From contig CAVSME010000003.1 in the NCBI GenBank assembly GCA_963728985.1, positions 1,302,001 through 1,366,000 of the forward strand: a DNA stretch of 64,000 nt, written 5' to 3'. Numbering within the stretch: the stretch's first letter is position 1; every line of letters starts with the position of its first letter. This DNA comes from DASXAI01 sp963728985. GTDB lineage: Bacteria > Actinomycetota > Acidimicrobiia > Acidimicrobiales > Ilumatobacteraceae. Positions 1 through 8,802 of the stretch are shown piece by piece. The translations under genes and the position numbers were made by a program. A model generated the notes under the pieces. The model did not search any database and was not told the DNA's origin. It worked only from the letters and a program-made list of their open reading frames with translations.

Positions 1-349
1 GTTCGTCGAGAGTGATCGTCACCCGGAAGCGCGCCGGGTCATCGTCGGCGTCGGAGCCGTGATCCATGACCAGCCTTGCGCCCGGAACAACTTCGAGGTA
101 GTCGAAGCGGTTGGTGTAGACGGTGCCGTCTGGGGAGGTCATGTCGAAGCACGCTCGGCCCCCCGGGCGCACGTCCATCTCTCGGACTGTGCAGGTGAAG
201 CGCTCGGGCCCGAACCATTGGCAGAAGGCATCTGCGTCGGTCCACGCGGCGAACACGGCTTGGCGTGAGGCGTCAAGCACTCGAACGAGGACGATCTCAC
301 GGTCGAGCGCCCACGTCGTCGGGTCGGTGATGCTCGGGGTTCCGCTCAT
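1..349 (-). CDS. SRPBCC/AHSA1-type protein (3' end outside window)
   Basis: The reading frame starts at an ATG on the complement of 347-349 and runs off the left edge, so about 116 N-terminal residues are visible. They carry typical SRPBCC/AHSA1 features: an early EIVLVRVLDAS strand, then the AVFAAWTDADAFCQWFGPE helix and the DVRPGGRACFDM strand. Such proteins form a hydrophobic-ligand or chaperone-cofactor fold; the ligand cannot be told from sequence. The start overlaps the stop of the upstream ArsR gene by ATGA (346-349), so the two are probably translationally coupled. ArsR-SRPBCC pairs are common, with the ArsR protein usually controlling the pair. The family call is firm and the function is open. 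Confidence 0.85.
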   Translation of the reverse strand, partial: MSGTPSITDPTTWALDREIVLVRVLDASRQAVFAAWTDADAFCQWFGPERFTCTVREMDVRPGGRACFDMTSPDGTVYTNRFDYLEVVPGARLVMDHGSDADDDPARFRVTITLDE

Positions 350-711
350 GGCTTCTCCAATGTCGGTGGCGTCGCGGTTCGGTCAGACGTGCGCCGGAGG
401 TGCGCATCGAGGCGGTCGAGGCGCTGCTCCCATGCCGCTCGGGTGTGCTCGGCCCATGCGGCGATCTCGACCAGAGGCTCCGGCCGCAGTTGGCATGGCC
501 GCCGTTGTCCGTCTCGGCCGCGACTGATCAGACCGGCCTGCTCGAGAACCTTCAGATGTCGGGAGATGGCCGGGAGGCTGATCGGGAAGGGTTCGGCCAA
601 CTCGAGCACCGTTGCCTCACCGTCGGCCAGCCGACGCACGATCGAGCGCCGCGTCGCGTCCGACAAGGCGGCGAAGACGACGTCGAACCGATCGGGGGCC
701 GTCACGGGCAT
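346..711 (-). CDS. ArsR-family transcriptional regulator
   Basis: A 121-residue winged-helix protein. The ArsR/SmtB core is clear: FAALSDATRRSIVRRL (helix 1-2), VLELAEPFPISLPAISRHLKVLEQAGL (HTH with the recognition helix) and ISRGRDGQRRPCQL (wing). No paired cysteine metal site is visible, which fits the non-metal subgroup that travels with SRPBCC genes. Length is normal for the family. It overlaps the SRPBCC gene by 4 bp. A nested palindrome lies about 32 bp upstream of its start, so autoregulation is likely. The inducer is unknown. Confidence 0.9.
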   Translation of the reverse strand: MPVTAPDRFDVVFAALSDATRRSIVRRLADGEATVLELAEPFPISLPAISRHLKVLEQAGLISRGRDGQRRPCQLRPEPLVEIAAWAEHTRAAWEQRLDRLDAHLRRTSDRTATPPTLEKP

Positions 712-742
712 CGTCGCTGTCCCTCCGGCTGATACTTCACAG

Positions 743-761
743 GTTCGTTATTTAACAGAAC
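743..761. promoter_or_regulatory. Palindrome upstream of arsR gene (candidate operator)
   Basis: An AT-rich patch in otherwise GC-rich DNA reads GTTCGTTATTTAACAGAAC. GTTA-TT-TAAC is a perfect inner palindrome, and GTTC/GAAC form an outer pair with one base of asymmetry. It sits just upstream of the ArsR start, where ArsR dimers usually bind their own promoter. Confidence 0.5.
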
Positions 762-815
762 ATCTAACTACCGTCAAGGGTCTCGGCGTGTCGACTGCGG
801 CGTGCCGTTCGAGCA

Positions 816-3131
816 TCAGGCGGCGTGCAGCGACGTCCAGTCGTCGATCACGGCCTGGTTGAAGTACGGGGCGTACATGTTCAAGGAGTACCAGCCGCAC
901 ACGCCGGTCTTGCGGAAGCAGCTGTCGGTGTATGTCGGTCCGAAGTCGACGTGGCTGTTCACCCCCACGACGTACCACTTCCCGTTGATCTGCTGGAACA
1001 CCGGCCCGCCGCTCGATCCGCCGGTCATGTAGCAGCCGAACGACTGCGACCACCAGGCGCCGTAGCTCACCGAGGCGTCGACCGCCTCCCGGACGTACTG
1101 CGCCGCCGAGTTGAGCGTTGAAGCGCAGAACACCGGGTAGCAGTCCTCGATCGCCGAGCAGTACTTGTTGAAGTACCCCTCGCTCGGATACCCCATCGCG
1201 TACTTGAGGCCGCCCGGCGGGTCCGAGGCGATCCCGAACCAACCGACGCGGTCGCCGATGAGATAGCCGCTGGAGTCCGGATCGTTGAAGACGAGGAAGG
1301 CGAAGTCGGCGCCCTGGTTGGCGCCGCCCTGGTACTGCGGGGCCACGAAGTAGGCGGTGGCGTACCAGTAGCCGTACGGGACCGACTTCCCGTACTGCTG
1401 CGGAGCGAACGAATAGCCGGTGTGGTTGACGCAGTGGGCAGCGGTGATGACGAGGTTCCGGGCGACGACGGTGCCTGAGCACGTGCCGGTCACCTTGCCG
1501 CCGTCCACGCCAAAGAGCCGCCCGATGGCGGGATCGGCCGGTGTCTGCGGGTAGCCCCAGTCGCCGACGGGCCACGCCGTGGTGTCAGCGGCGCTCAGGC
1601 CGCCTGCGGTACCGGTGACGGTGTCGGCAGCCAGGGCCACCTCGAAGTCATGAAGGTCCGGCCGGACACCGAGGCGATAGCGATCGTCGATGGGAGTCGC
1701 CTTGGCGGCGATCCCGCTGAGCGAGGTCGCCGTGAGCGTGGAGCTCAGGGTGGTGCCGTCCTTCGGCGTGCTGCCGCTGTCGCCAGCGGTGAAGTAGCCG
1801 GTGATGTCGATGATGACGTGGGCGGTGCCGGTGGAACCGTTGAAGACGGCGACGTTGCCATCGGCGCCGACTTGGACGGTCACGAGGTTCGGAACGTTCT
1901 GGCCGGCGACGAAGTTCAGGTTCGAGGCCAGCGGTCGGTCGGCGCCGCTCGGGTAGACCGTGAGGAACCCGGGGGTGGTGGGCTCGGTGACGGTGACGTT
2001 GGCGACGACGGCAGCCACGCCGGCCTCGGGGACGCCGCCGATGCCGGTCACGTCGACGACGGCCGTGGCACCAGGGGCGAGCGCGCCGGCCGCACCGCCG
2101 GTGCCGTTGCGAGTGTCACGCACGCGTGCCGGCACGAGGGCGCGGAACAGCCCGCCACTCGACGGGTCACCGACGCCGTACCAGCCGGTGATGTCGATGA
2201 TGACGTGGGCGGTGCCGGTGGAGCCGTTGAAGACGGCGATGTTGCCATCGGCGCCGACTTGGACGGTCACGAGGTTGGGGACGTTCTGACCGGCGACGAA
2301 GTTGAGGTTGGAGGCCAGGGGCCGGTCGGCGCCGCTCGGGTAGACCGTGAGGAACCCCGGGGCGGTGGGCTCGGTGACGGTGACGTTGGCGACGACGGCG
2401 ACGACGCCGGCCTCGGGGACGCCACCGATGCCGGTCACGTCGACGACGGATGTGGCGCCAGGAGCGAGCGCGCCGGCCGCTCCGCCGGTGCCATTGCGCG
2501 TGTCACGTACGCGTGCCGGCACGACCGAGCGGAGCAGGTTCTGCGTGCCGGCCGTGCTCGAGTCCGCGGTCCACGCCTCGTACCAGCCGGTGATGTCGAC
2601 GATGACGTGGGCGGTGCCGGTGGAGCCGTTGAAGACGGCGATGTTGCCATCGGCGCCGACCTGGACGGTCACGAGGTTGGGGACGTTCTGACCGGCGACG
2701 AAGTTGAGGTTCGAGGCCAGGGGCCGGTCGGCGCCGCTCGGGTAGACGGTGAGGAACCCCGGGGTGGTGGGCTCGGTGACGGTGACGTTGGCGACGACCG
2801 CAGCGACACCGGAGTCCGGCACGCCGGCGATGCCGGTCACGTCGACGACGGCGGTGCCGCCGGCGGCGAGCGCTCCCGCCGGTCCGCCAGTGCCGCTACG
2901 GGTATCACGCACGCGCGCCGGCACGACGGCGTGGAAGGTACCAAGACCAGTTCCCTGGTCAGGGGGCGCTTCCGGCTGGCCGACAGGCGCGGGGAAGATC
3001 GGATCGGCCGACGCCGGAGCGGCCATCGCCGTAGCGATGAGTGCGGCCGAAACCACTCCCAGTCCCAGTTGGCGCCGCCAGTGACCGGATCTCCGGCCCG
3101 CGCCGATCCGCCATGGATGCCTTGCCACCAT
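816..3131 (-). CDS. Secreted trypsin-like serine protease with three N-terminal repeats
   Basis: A 771-residue exported protease. Residues 1-42 form a signal peptide: an Arg-rich n-region, then LGVVSAALIATAMAAPASA. Residues about 70-460 hold three copies of a roughly 115-residue beta-rich repeat, each starting VPARVRDTR and containing VVANVTVTEPT and GFLTVYPSG. The C-terminal third is a chymotrypsin-fold (S1/V8-like) domain with a complete triad: His566 in TAAHC, Asp609 in GADFAFLVF and Ser707 in GGSSGGP. Several Cys residues could form disulfides. The repeats are common in secreted actinobacterial proteins and may mediate surface or substrate binding. Both the triad and the signal peptide are intact. 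The substrate is unknown. Confidence 0.85.
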   Translation of the reverse strand: MVARHPWRIGAGRRSGHWRRQLGLGVVSAALIATAMAAPASADPIFPAPVGQPEAPPDQGTGLGTFHAVVPARVRDTRSGTGGPAGALAAGGTAVVDVTGIAGVPDSGVAAVVANVTVTEPTTPGFLTVYPSGADRPLASNLNFVAGQNVPNLVTVQVGADGNIAVFNGSTGTAHVIVDITGWYEAWTADSSTAGTQNLLRSVVPARVRDTRNGTGGAAGALAPGATSVVDVTGIGGVPEAGVVAVVANVTVTEPTAPGFLTVYPSGADRPLASNLNFVAGQNVPNLVTVQVGADGNIAVFNGSTGTAHVIIDITGWYGVGDPSSGGLFRALVPARVRDTRNGTGGAAGALAPGATAVVDVTGIGGVPEAGVAAVVANVTVTEPTTPGFLTVYPSGADRPLASNLNFVAGQNVPNLVTVQVGADGNVAVFNGSTGTAHVIIDITGYFTAGDSGSTPKDGTTLSSTLTATSLSGIAAKATPIDDRYRLGVRPDLHDFEVALAADTVTGTAGGLSAADTTAWPVGDWGYPQTPADPAIGRLFGVDGGKVTGTCSGTVVARNLVITAAHCVNHTGYSFAPQQYGKSVPYGYWYATAYFVAPQYQGGANQGADFAFLVFNDPDSSGYLIGDRVGWFGIASDPPGGLKYAMGYPSEGYFNKYCSAIEDCYPVFCASTLNSAAQYVREAVDASVSYGAWWSQSFGCYMTGGSSGGPVFQQINGKWYVVGVNSHVDFGPTYTDSCFRKTGVCGWYSLNMYAPYFNQAVIDDWTSLHAA
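1794..2925 (-). repeat. Three tandem ~340-bp repeats inside the protease gene
   Basis: Near-identical blocks begin at about 1794, 2184 and 2587, spaced about 390-405 bp apart. Each encodes one extracellular repeat of the protease. DNA identity is high in the cores, for example around the GTGGGCGGTGCCGGTGGA stretch, and low in the linkers. This suggests recent duplication or gene conversion. Confidence 0.85.
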
Positions 3132-3262
3132 GTCCGCCCTCCCGCTTCTGCCCGAACCACGAACGCCGTCGTGGTCGCTCCGCCCGCTGCAGAGGGCGTA
3201 GATCTAGCACGTCTGTCAAGGATCTTCCGAAAGAGTGCGCCGATCAGCCGGGCGCACTCCAG

Positions 3263-4165
3263 TCAGTCGGAGTGGCGGTCCGCCGGCGTGTCGACGGCGG
3301 TGGTGCGGGTCGGGTGTTGCATGGCCCAGCTGGCGAGGAAGGCGAGCTGTTCGGCGGCGCGGCTGTCCGGTTTGGCCGTGTAGGCGATGATCACGAGCCC
3401 GTCGCCGGTGAGCTCGAGGGCGTCGCCGGCGAGGTCGATGTCGCCGACGATCGCGGCGCGGAGCGTCTTTTCGGCGCTTCGGTGGGCGCGCACGTCGTGG
3501 CGTGCCCACCGGGCGGAGAACTCGTCGCTGCGGGTGGTGAGCTCGCCAACGAGGTCGGACAGTGACCGACTGGCCGGGTTACGGCCGACCTCGCGGCGGA
3601 GGCTGGCGACGACGTCGTCGGCGATTGTGGACCAGTCGACGAAGAACTCCGTCGAGCGCGCATCCAAGAACACGAACCGGGCGAGGTTCACCGGGAGCCG
3701 GTCGGGCGTGAGGACGTCGCCATACAGGGCGACGCACAAGTCGTTGGCGGCGAGGATGTTCAGCTCGGCGTCGCGCACGTAGGCGGGAAGCATGAACCCG
3801 GCGAGGACACTGTGGACGCTCTGGCGTACCCGGCTGGCGTGCTTCGGGGCCCGCGGCCGGCCATCACCGCCAGTGGCGCTTCCGTTGACGGCGCGGGCAA
3901 GGTCGTGCAGGTGGGTGCGTTCAGTCTCGTCGAGCAGTAGCGCCCGGGCGAGAGCGTCGAGAACCGCATCGGAGACGCCGCGCAGGTTGCCGCGCTCGAG
4001 CCGCGCGTAGTAGTCGACGCTGACCCCGGCGAGCGACGCGACCTCTTCACGGCGCAGCCCCGAGACGCGGCGCTTCCCCCCGGCGGTCGGGAGACCGGCC
4101 TGGGCGGGGGTGATGCGCGCCCGACGGCTGACGAGGAAGTCCTGCACATCCCGGCGAACATCCAT
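3263..4165 (-). CDS. XRE-family regulator with MmyB-like ligand-binding domain
   Basis: A 300-residue protein; the ATG at 4165 was chosen because homologues start at about MDVRRDVQDFLVSRRARI. Residues about 5-80 are the XRE helix-turn-helix, with the family signature GLRREEVASLAGVSVDYYARLERG. Residues about 100-280 match the MmyB-like PAS-type domain, with ARDAELNILAAND-like and FVFLDARSTEFFVDW segments and the C-terminal LIIAYTAKPDSRAAEQLAFLASWA-like end. In the family this domain binds small hydrophobic ligands and the gene often represses a neighbour. Here it is divergent from the DUF389 gene, and a perfect 11-bp inverted repeat lies between them. Confidence 0.88.
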   Translation of the reverse strand: MDVRRDVQDFLVSRRARITPAQAGLPTAGGKRRVSGLRREEVASLAGVSVDYYARLERGNLRGVSDAVLDALARALLLDETERTHLHDLARAVNGSATGGDGRPRAPKHASRVRQSVHSVLAGFMLPAYVRDAELNILAANDLCVALYGDVLTPDRLPVNLARFVFLDARSTEFFVDWSTIADDVVASLRREVGRNPASRSLSDLVGELTTRSDEFSARWARHDVRAHRSAEKTLRAAIVGDIDLAGDALELTGDGLVIIAYTAKPDSRAAEQLAFLASWAMQHPTRTTAVDTPADRHSD

Positions 4166-4200
4166 GGGCTTCACGGTACGAGCCGAACGTCGCGGCGTGG

Positions 4201-4234
4201 GAGGACCTGTCACTACCCGGCTCGACAGGTCCTC
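4201..4234. promoter_or_regulatory. Perfect 11-bp inverted repeat in MmyB/DUF389 intergenic region
   Basis: GAGGACCTGTC (4201-4211) and its exact complement GACAGGTCCTC (4224-4234) are separated by 12 bp, 36 bp upstream of the MmyB-regulator start. A further half-site CAGGTCCT occurs at about 4253. This is a plausible operator for the adjacent dimeric XRE regulator. Confidence 0.55.
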
Positions 4235-4353
4235 GCACACAAGGGTGTCCCAGCAGGTCCTGGTTCCCCGCCGGACGCCTCCGTACGGTGGAACACCGAC
4301 CATGACCCCACCCGGCGCGTGCCGTGAAGGTCGCCGCGGACCGATGAGTCGAG

Positions 4354-5388
4354 TTGGTCCACCGGCGGAGCTTTGGGCTCGGTCAGGATGCTGCCGTGCC
4401 GTCCGTCGATCACGCCGATCTTCGGAGGATGCGCGATGCGCTCTTCTTCGAGGGTCTGGAGTCAACGAAGCGTCTGACCCGCTTCTGGGTGCTGCTGGTC
4501 TTGGCGTCGGTCATCGCGTCCGCGGGGATAGCTGCGGACTCCACCGCGACCGTCATCGGTGCGATGATCGTTGCTCCATTGATGACGCCGATCCTCGGCA
4601 TCGTGTTGGCGATCGCGTGGGGAGATCGAACCAACCTGATCCGATCGATTGTCCTCGTAGTCGCAGGCGCAGCGGCCGTCGTGGTCCTGGCCTGGATGCT
4701 CGGGCGGCTCTCACCAATCGACGTGATCGCGCCCGGAAACAGCCAGGTCGCTGGGCGCATCAGTCCCCGGATCATCGATTTGGTCGCAGCCCTCGCCACC
4801 GGGGCAGTCGGCGCGTTCGCGCTCGTGCGGAGCGACGTGAGCGACACGCTGCCCGGCGTTGCGATCGCCATCTCGTTGGTGCCGCCGCTCGCTGTCGCCG
4901 GACTCACCCTCGAAGCGGGCCACAGTGACCAGGCACGGGGGGCGTTGCTGCTGTTTCTCACCAACGTCGCCGCGATCCTTCTGACCGGAACGGTGGTCAT
5001 GGCGATGTATCGCGTGCGCCGTCGTGCGCTCGCTGATGCAGCCGCGCCCGGCACCCGCACTGTCGGGAGCCGCTATCCCGTGCTTGTGATCGTCGCGTTC
5101 GTTGTGATCATCGCGATTCCGCTCGTGATCGCCGGAAGGCGATACACGTCCAGCACGCTCACAACCAACAGCGTCGCCTCAGTCGCGAATGACTGGGCAG
5201 CGACCGCAGGCTGGGAGGTTCTCTCGGCCGAATATCGCGACGGCGTCGTCGTCGTACGCGCCGACGGACCCGACCCCGCACCCGATCCGGCTCGGCTTCG
5301 CCACCTCCTCGACCTCAACGGCGAGAAGCACACCAACGTGCGCCTCGAGCTCGTGCCGATCACGGAAGTCGACCTCCCCGCCGGTTGA
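4354..5388 (+). CDS. DUF389-family membrane protein
   Basis: An integral membrane protein of up to 344 residues; the start is uncertain, with an alternative ATG at 4429 just before the first conserved segment (RDALFFEGLES). About six hydrophobic helices are visible, with the DUF389 hallmarks DSTATVIGAMIVAPLMTPILG (small-residue helix pair), LATGAVGAFALVRSDVSDTLPGVAIAISLVPPLAV-type core, and a C-terminal soluble beta domain (VLSAEYRDGVVVV). The function of this widespread family is not established. It is divergent from the MmyB regulator, which may control it. Confidence 0.82.
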   Translation: MVHRRSFGLGQDAAVPSVDHADLRRMRDALFFEGLESTKRLTRFWVLLVLASVIASAGIAADSTATVIGAMIVAPLMTPILGIVLAIAWGDRTNLIRSIVLVVAGAAAVVVLAWMLGRLSPIDVIAPGNSQVAGRISPRIIDLVAALATGAVGAFALVRSDVSDTLPGVAIAISLVPPLAVAGLTLEAGHSDQARGALLLFLTNVAAILLTGTVVMAMYRVRRRALADAAAPGTRTVGSRYPVLVIVAFVVIIAIPLVIAGRRYTSSTLTTNSVASVANDWAATAGWEVLSAEYRDGVVVVRADGPDPAPDPARLRHLLDLNGEKHTNVRLELVPITEVDLPAG

Positions 5389-6066
5389 GCCAAGGGCCGA
5401 GGCCAATGCTCCACGCGCGCCCGCCGGACGATCGGGCCACCAACTCGGGACCGAGACATCGGCCGAGCGGACGGAAGCGCTCGACCGTCCCACGCCGGCA
5501 GCGGACCCGGTGGGTCCGAGAGCATTTCGCGCGGGCCGGTGGCGCCCCCTGCCTCCCCCCTACCCGTCGCCGCCGCCGACCGCGGCCTCAGAGGTCAGAA
5601 CACCTCCTCCATTGTCGTTCCTGAAATCGCCCACCCCTTCAAAGATCGTGCCGGCCAACTGTTCAGCCGTTGGAGCTGGGCCGACCTCGTCGGTGACTGT
5701 GGGATCGTCAGGCATAGCTTCACCATCCGCCGTCCTGACGGCCGCGGTCAAGAAGCTCAGTCGCTCCCATCGATCGGCGCTACAGGCGGCGCGCCACGCG
5801 TCGCGACCTGGCCGCTACACATCGGCCGTCGCTACCTTCGTCGCATCCGGCGGGATAGGTGTCCCTTCTCGACCCGGCGGAGCAGCCTGACCGGTCGCAA
5901 ACTACGGCCAGGCGGCAAACGTGAACACCCCCGGGCCGCCCGCTCGGGGGTGTTCCGCGTCGGCCTGGGTCACGCCGGAACGTGAAAGCCGGCGCGCGCC
6001 GGACTGACATATCTCTGATACGTCGGAATGGGTCTGTCGAACGTTCAAGAGCGTCGGCGTCGTCCG
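5389..6066. other. Intergenic region without a convincing gene
   Basis: This stretch of about 680 bp separates convergent genes. Short open frames exist on both strands, for example a 63-codon one on the minus strand at 5560-5751, but none has a recognisable fold, a good ribosome-binding site or family features. The only clear element is the hairpin at 5923-5955. Confidence 0.6.
5923..5955. terminator. Strong GC hairpin, likely bidirectional terminator
   Basis: GAACACCCCC (5923-5932) pairs perfectly with GGGGGTGTTC (5946-5955) around a 13-nt loop. It lies between the DUF389 gene and the convergent vapC gene, where a terminator is expected. No long U tract follows, as is usual in high-GC actinobacteria. 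Confidence 0.65.
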
Positions 6067-6468
6067 TCACGAATCCGGTTTGCGGACTGGCACTCCGGGG
6101 AGATCGTCGAAGCCCGTGTCATCGGTCGTGACGACCGTGCGGCGGGTGGCCCGCGCCGTGGCGGCGATGATCAAGTCGTGGGCGCCCCGCGGTCGGCCGC
6201 TCGCACGGGCGGCGACCAAGAGCTGGGTGTGGTTCCGGGCCACATCGAGGTCGTAGGACAGCACCCGGATTGACGTGACGAGATCCTCGAGGAACGCCCG
6301 GCGCATCGTGCGCCTCCTTCCCGAGGCCAGCTCGACACCGACGCCGAGCTCGGCGATCGTGATCGCGGCGATGGCCGGTTCGTCATCGTCGTGGATCAGC
6401 GCGTCCAGGTCCAGCGACGATCGTTCTCGGTGGACGAGCACGGTTGTGTCGAGGAGCAGGAGCGTCAA
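6067..6468 (-). CDS. vapC: VapC-type PIN-domain ribonuclease toxin
   Basis: A 133-residue PIN protein. Starting at TTG 6468 places LLLLDTTVLVH at the N-terminus and overlaps the antitoxin stop by TTGA (6465-6468). Candidate acidic metal ligands are in the expected places: Asp7 (LLDTT), Glu40 (TIAELGVG), Asp98 (GAHDLIIAA) and the Asp pair in TTDDTGFDDL. PIN toxins cut RNA in a Mg-dependent way and are held inactive by the partner protein. The coupled TTG start would tie toxin synthesis to antitoxin translation. Confidence 0.9.
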   Translation of the reverse strand: MTLLLLDTTVLVHRERSSLDLDALIHDDDEPAIAAITIAELGVGVELASGRRRTMRRAFLEDLVTSIRVLSYDLDVARNHTQLLVAARASGRPRGAHDLIIAATARATRRTVVTTDDTGFDDLPGVPVRKPDS

Positions 6469-6707
6469 TAACGCTCCTGGGCCGCGAGTCCGTGCCGCAG
6501 CATCGCCAGCTCCTTGACCCACTCGCCATCGAGCCCGTGTCGGCGGAGCAACGCCTTGGCGTCAGACCCGCTCCCGGTGTGAACGGGCGCAAGCTCGGCG
6601 ACGACGTGACCTCGGCGGACGATGGTGTAGCGCTCGCCGCGATGCTCGACGCCGTCGAGGAGGTCGGCGAAGCGCCTGGATGCTTCGGTCGCCGTCACGT
6701 CGGGCAT
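6465..6707 (-). CDS. Phd/YefM-type antitoxin of the VapC pair
   Basis: 80 residues. The N-terminal half, MPDVTATEASRRFADLLDGV followed by RYTIVRRGHVVAELAPV, is the Phd/YefM DNA-binding fold. The C-terminal part, rich in charged residues and helices, should wrap the toxin. It is first in the operon, as is usual for antitoxins that autorepress the pair, and its TGA overlaps the TTG start of vapC. Confidence 0.88.
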   Translation of the reverse strand: MPDVTATEASRRFADLLDGVEHRGERYTIVRRGHVVAELAPVHTGSGSDAKALLRRHGLDGEWVKELAMLRHGLAAQERY

Positions 6708-6740
6708 AGGGTCAGATTATCAGATCTCCTCGGGGGTTGT

Positions 6741-7976
6741 TCACGGCACTGCCGCAGGCGCAGGCGCAGGCCCTGTAGCAGCTGGCTCCGCCGGCGCGCC
6801 GCGCAAGCGCCGGGCCGGACCGGCGATGAGCCAGCCCGAGCCGACGAGCGCGAGCATCAGCGCGGCGGCCACGAGGTACGCGGTGGTCCGTCCGAGCGTC
6901 TCGTAGACCGTGCCGGCGACGAGCGCGGTGATCCCGGCGAGCAGCGTCTGCGCCCCACCGAGGAGGCCCTGGGCCCCGGCCTGGCGCTCCGGCGGCGCCA
7001 CCATCCCGGCGGCCACGCCGGTGCTCGACACGGTGAGGCCGTCGTTCACCGAGTGGACCATCGACACCACGAACATCGCCACGCCCGACGGCACGAGGCC
7101 GTAGCTGATCATGAACGCCGACCCGAACAACAGCCCGACGGCGCCGACGCGGAAGGGCCCGACGCGCTGGGCGAGGCGTCCGCCAACGGCTCCGAACACG
7201 ATCAGCGGCACAGCGAACAGCGATATGCCGAGCGTGGCGATCCAGTCGGCGGTGCCGAGGTCGTCGAGGGCGACCGACCACAAGGCGTCGAACGAACCGA
7301 TCATCACCCACACCGCGCAGCCCATCAGCAGGGCGCCGAGGTAGGGCCGGATGCGCAGCAGATCGAACGCCATCCGCTGGGACACGACCGGCGCGTGCTC
7401 GTCGTCGACCACGCCCCGCGAGCTGGCCACGACGAACGGCAGGGCCACCGCGTTGGCCCCGGCGATGACGATGAACGGCACGGGGATGCCGAACGGCCCG
7501 AGGAGGATGGCCGCGACCGCGGGCCCGGCCGCGAAGCCGCCGACCTCGGCGGCGAGCAGGCGCCCGAGGTTGTTCCCGAGGCGGGCGGGGTCGGCGAGGA
7601 TGACGATGCGGCGCACCGCCGGCACGGCCATGCCCACACCGATGCCCATCACGAAGCGTCCGACGAGCAGCGGCCCGAACGAGCGGGCCCCGGCGAGCAG
7701 CAGCAGGCCGGCGACGTTGACGGCCATCCCGGCCAGCACGAGGGCCCGGGCGTGGCCACGGTCGGCAAGCGGGGCAATCAGCACCTGGGCCAGGAAGCCG
7801 GCGAAGAAGCCGATGCCGATGACCGCGCCGAGGGCGCTCTCGTTGACGCCGTAGGCGTCGCGTAGGTCGTCGAGCATGGCGAACAGCGCGCCGTAGCCCA
7901 TCGCCATCAGCGCCAGCACGAGCCCGAACGTCACCAGCACGGATCCGCGCTGGATCGGCTGCGGGGACGTGCTCAT
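6741..7976 (-). CDS. MFS transporter
   Basis: About 411 residues from the ATG at 7976. Twelve hydrophobic segments can be traced. The loop 2-3 motif (PLADRGHARALVLAGMAV) and its second-half counterpart (GGRLAQRVGPFRVGAVGL) identify the major facilitator superfamily. It looks like a drug or metabolite exporter of the DHA type, but the substrate cannot be inferred. It stands alone, tail-on to the Phd antitoxin gene with only about 30 bp between them. An alternative upstream ATG at 7997 adds seven residues. Confidence 0.88.
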   Translation of the reverse strand: MSTSPQPIQRGSVLVTFGLVLALMAMGYGALFAMLDDLRDAYGVNESALGAVIGIGFFAGFLAQVLIAPLADRGHARALVLAGMAVNVAGLLLLAGARSFGPLLVGRFVMGIGVGMAVPAVRRIVILADPARLGNNLGRLLAAEVGGFAAGPAVAAILLGPFGIPVPFIVIAGANAVALPFVVASSRGVVDDEHAPVVSQRMAFDLLRIRPYLGALLMGCAVWVMIGSFDALWSVALDDLGTADWIATLGISLFAVPLIVFGAVGGRLAQRVGPFRVGAVGLLFGSAFMISYGLVPSGVAMFVVSMVHSVNDGLTVSSTGVAAGMVAPPERQAGAQGLLGGAQTLLAGITALVAGTVYETLGRTTAYLVAAALMLALVGSGWLIAGPARRLRGAPAEPAATGPAPAPAAVP

Positions 7977-8226
7977 GTCCGCACGGTAGGCCGCCACCGG
8001 CCGTTCCCAACCCCGATTCCGGGCGAGTACATCTCAAATGACCTGATGTGATGTGTCGGCGCTGCCGGAGGGTCACGGCTCACCGCTGGGACCTGCGTCG
8101 GATCGTCGACGTCGAGACCACCCGCAAGCACGTCCGTGAGGAAGCGTGATCTCGGCTCCTGTGGTCCGAGAAGTTGCGTTGCCAGACTCGCAGCCACGGG
8201 ACGCTGCGAGCGGATGATCAGCGAGG

Positions 8227-8802
8227 TCAGCTGTTCGCGTCGAGAAGATGCGGGGCGTGCTCTCGCAGCGTCGCCATGACGAGCCTCGCGCTCGGGTTGA
8301 CGAGGGCGACGGGCCCGATGATGAGTGTCGGCACTGTCTCGTTGCCGTCGGCGATCGACCGAACGATGGCGGCGGCGTCGTCTGGGTTCTCCGCGATGTT
8401 GCGGAGATTCGTGGGAACTCCAGCTTCTTCGAGGGTCCGACCGAGGCCCTCGACGAACGGGCAGCCAGGCCGCCAGAAGACCTCGATGGCCTCGATCCTG
8501 CCGTCGACGGCCTGTTCGGTTGCAACAACGGACTGGTCGTTCGTGAGCGCCGCGACGTAGCGGCGAAAGATCGCCCTTGCGGCGACGATGCCGAGCACCG
8601 ACGTGGCCGCACCTACCCACAGGTTGCCCGACAACACCGTTGAGAGCCCGAACGCGATGCCCGGAACGGACCAGAGAACTACGGATGCGACGATCAACTT
8701 CGTCTTGTTCGCCACCACGGGTGGACCGTAGTGGGCCCTGTCCGGGTCGGATGCGGGAACCCACTGAACTGGGATCGCATCCCAGGGGCGTTCAGCGCTC
8801 AA
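8227..8802 (-). CDS. Membrane-anchored glutaredoxin-like protein
   Basis: 191 residues, with a TTG start at 8802 preferred for lack of an early ATG. Two hydrophobic helices (about residues 35-75) precede a C-terminal thioredoxin-fold domain: EVFWRPGCPFVEGLGRTLEEAG, then the cis-Pro segment NETVPTLIIG. This resembles mycoredoxin/glutaredoxin-3-like proteins, but the active site is CPFV instead of CPYC, so it has a single cysteine. It would act as a monothiol reductase with mycothiol if active. The roughly 250 bp between it and the MFS gene holds nothing recognisable. Confidence 0.75.
   Translation of the reverse strand: MSAERPWDAIPVQWVPASDPDRAHYGPPVVANKTKLIVASVVLWSVPGIAFGLSTVLSGNLWVGAATSVLGIVAARAIFRRYVAALTNDQSVVATEQAVDGRIEAIEVFWRPGCPFVEGLGRTLEEAGVPTNLRNIAENPDDAAAIVRSIADGNETVPTLIIGPVALVNPSARLVMATLREHAPHLLDANS

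Noticed and set aside
1650..3383. Long plus-strand open frame (577 codons) rich in Gly, Asp and Val
   Set aside because: It is antisense to the protease repeats. The composition is the complement of the repeat codons and no fold is present.
5560..5751. 63-codon minus-strand frame with an acidic, leader-peptide-like sequence (PTAEQLAGTIFEGVGDF)
   Set aside because: It looked like a possible precursor peptide, but there is no modification enzyme nearby, no good ribosome-binding site and no core region with Cys/Ser/Thr.
6444..7865. 473-codon plus-strand open frame opposite the MFS gene
   Set aside because: Low-complexity Arg/His/Gly/Glu sequence typical of the antisense of a high-GC membrane gene; the MFS frame explains the region.
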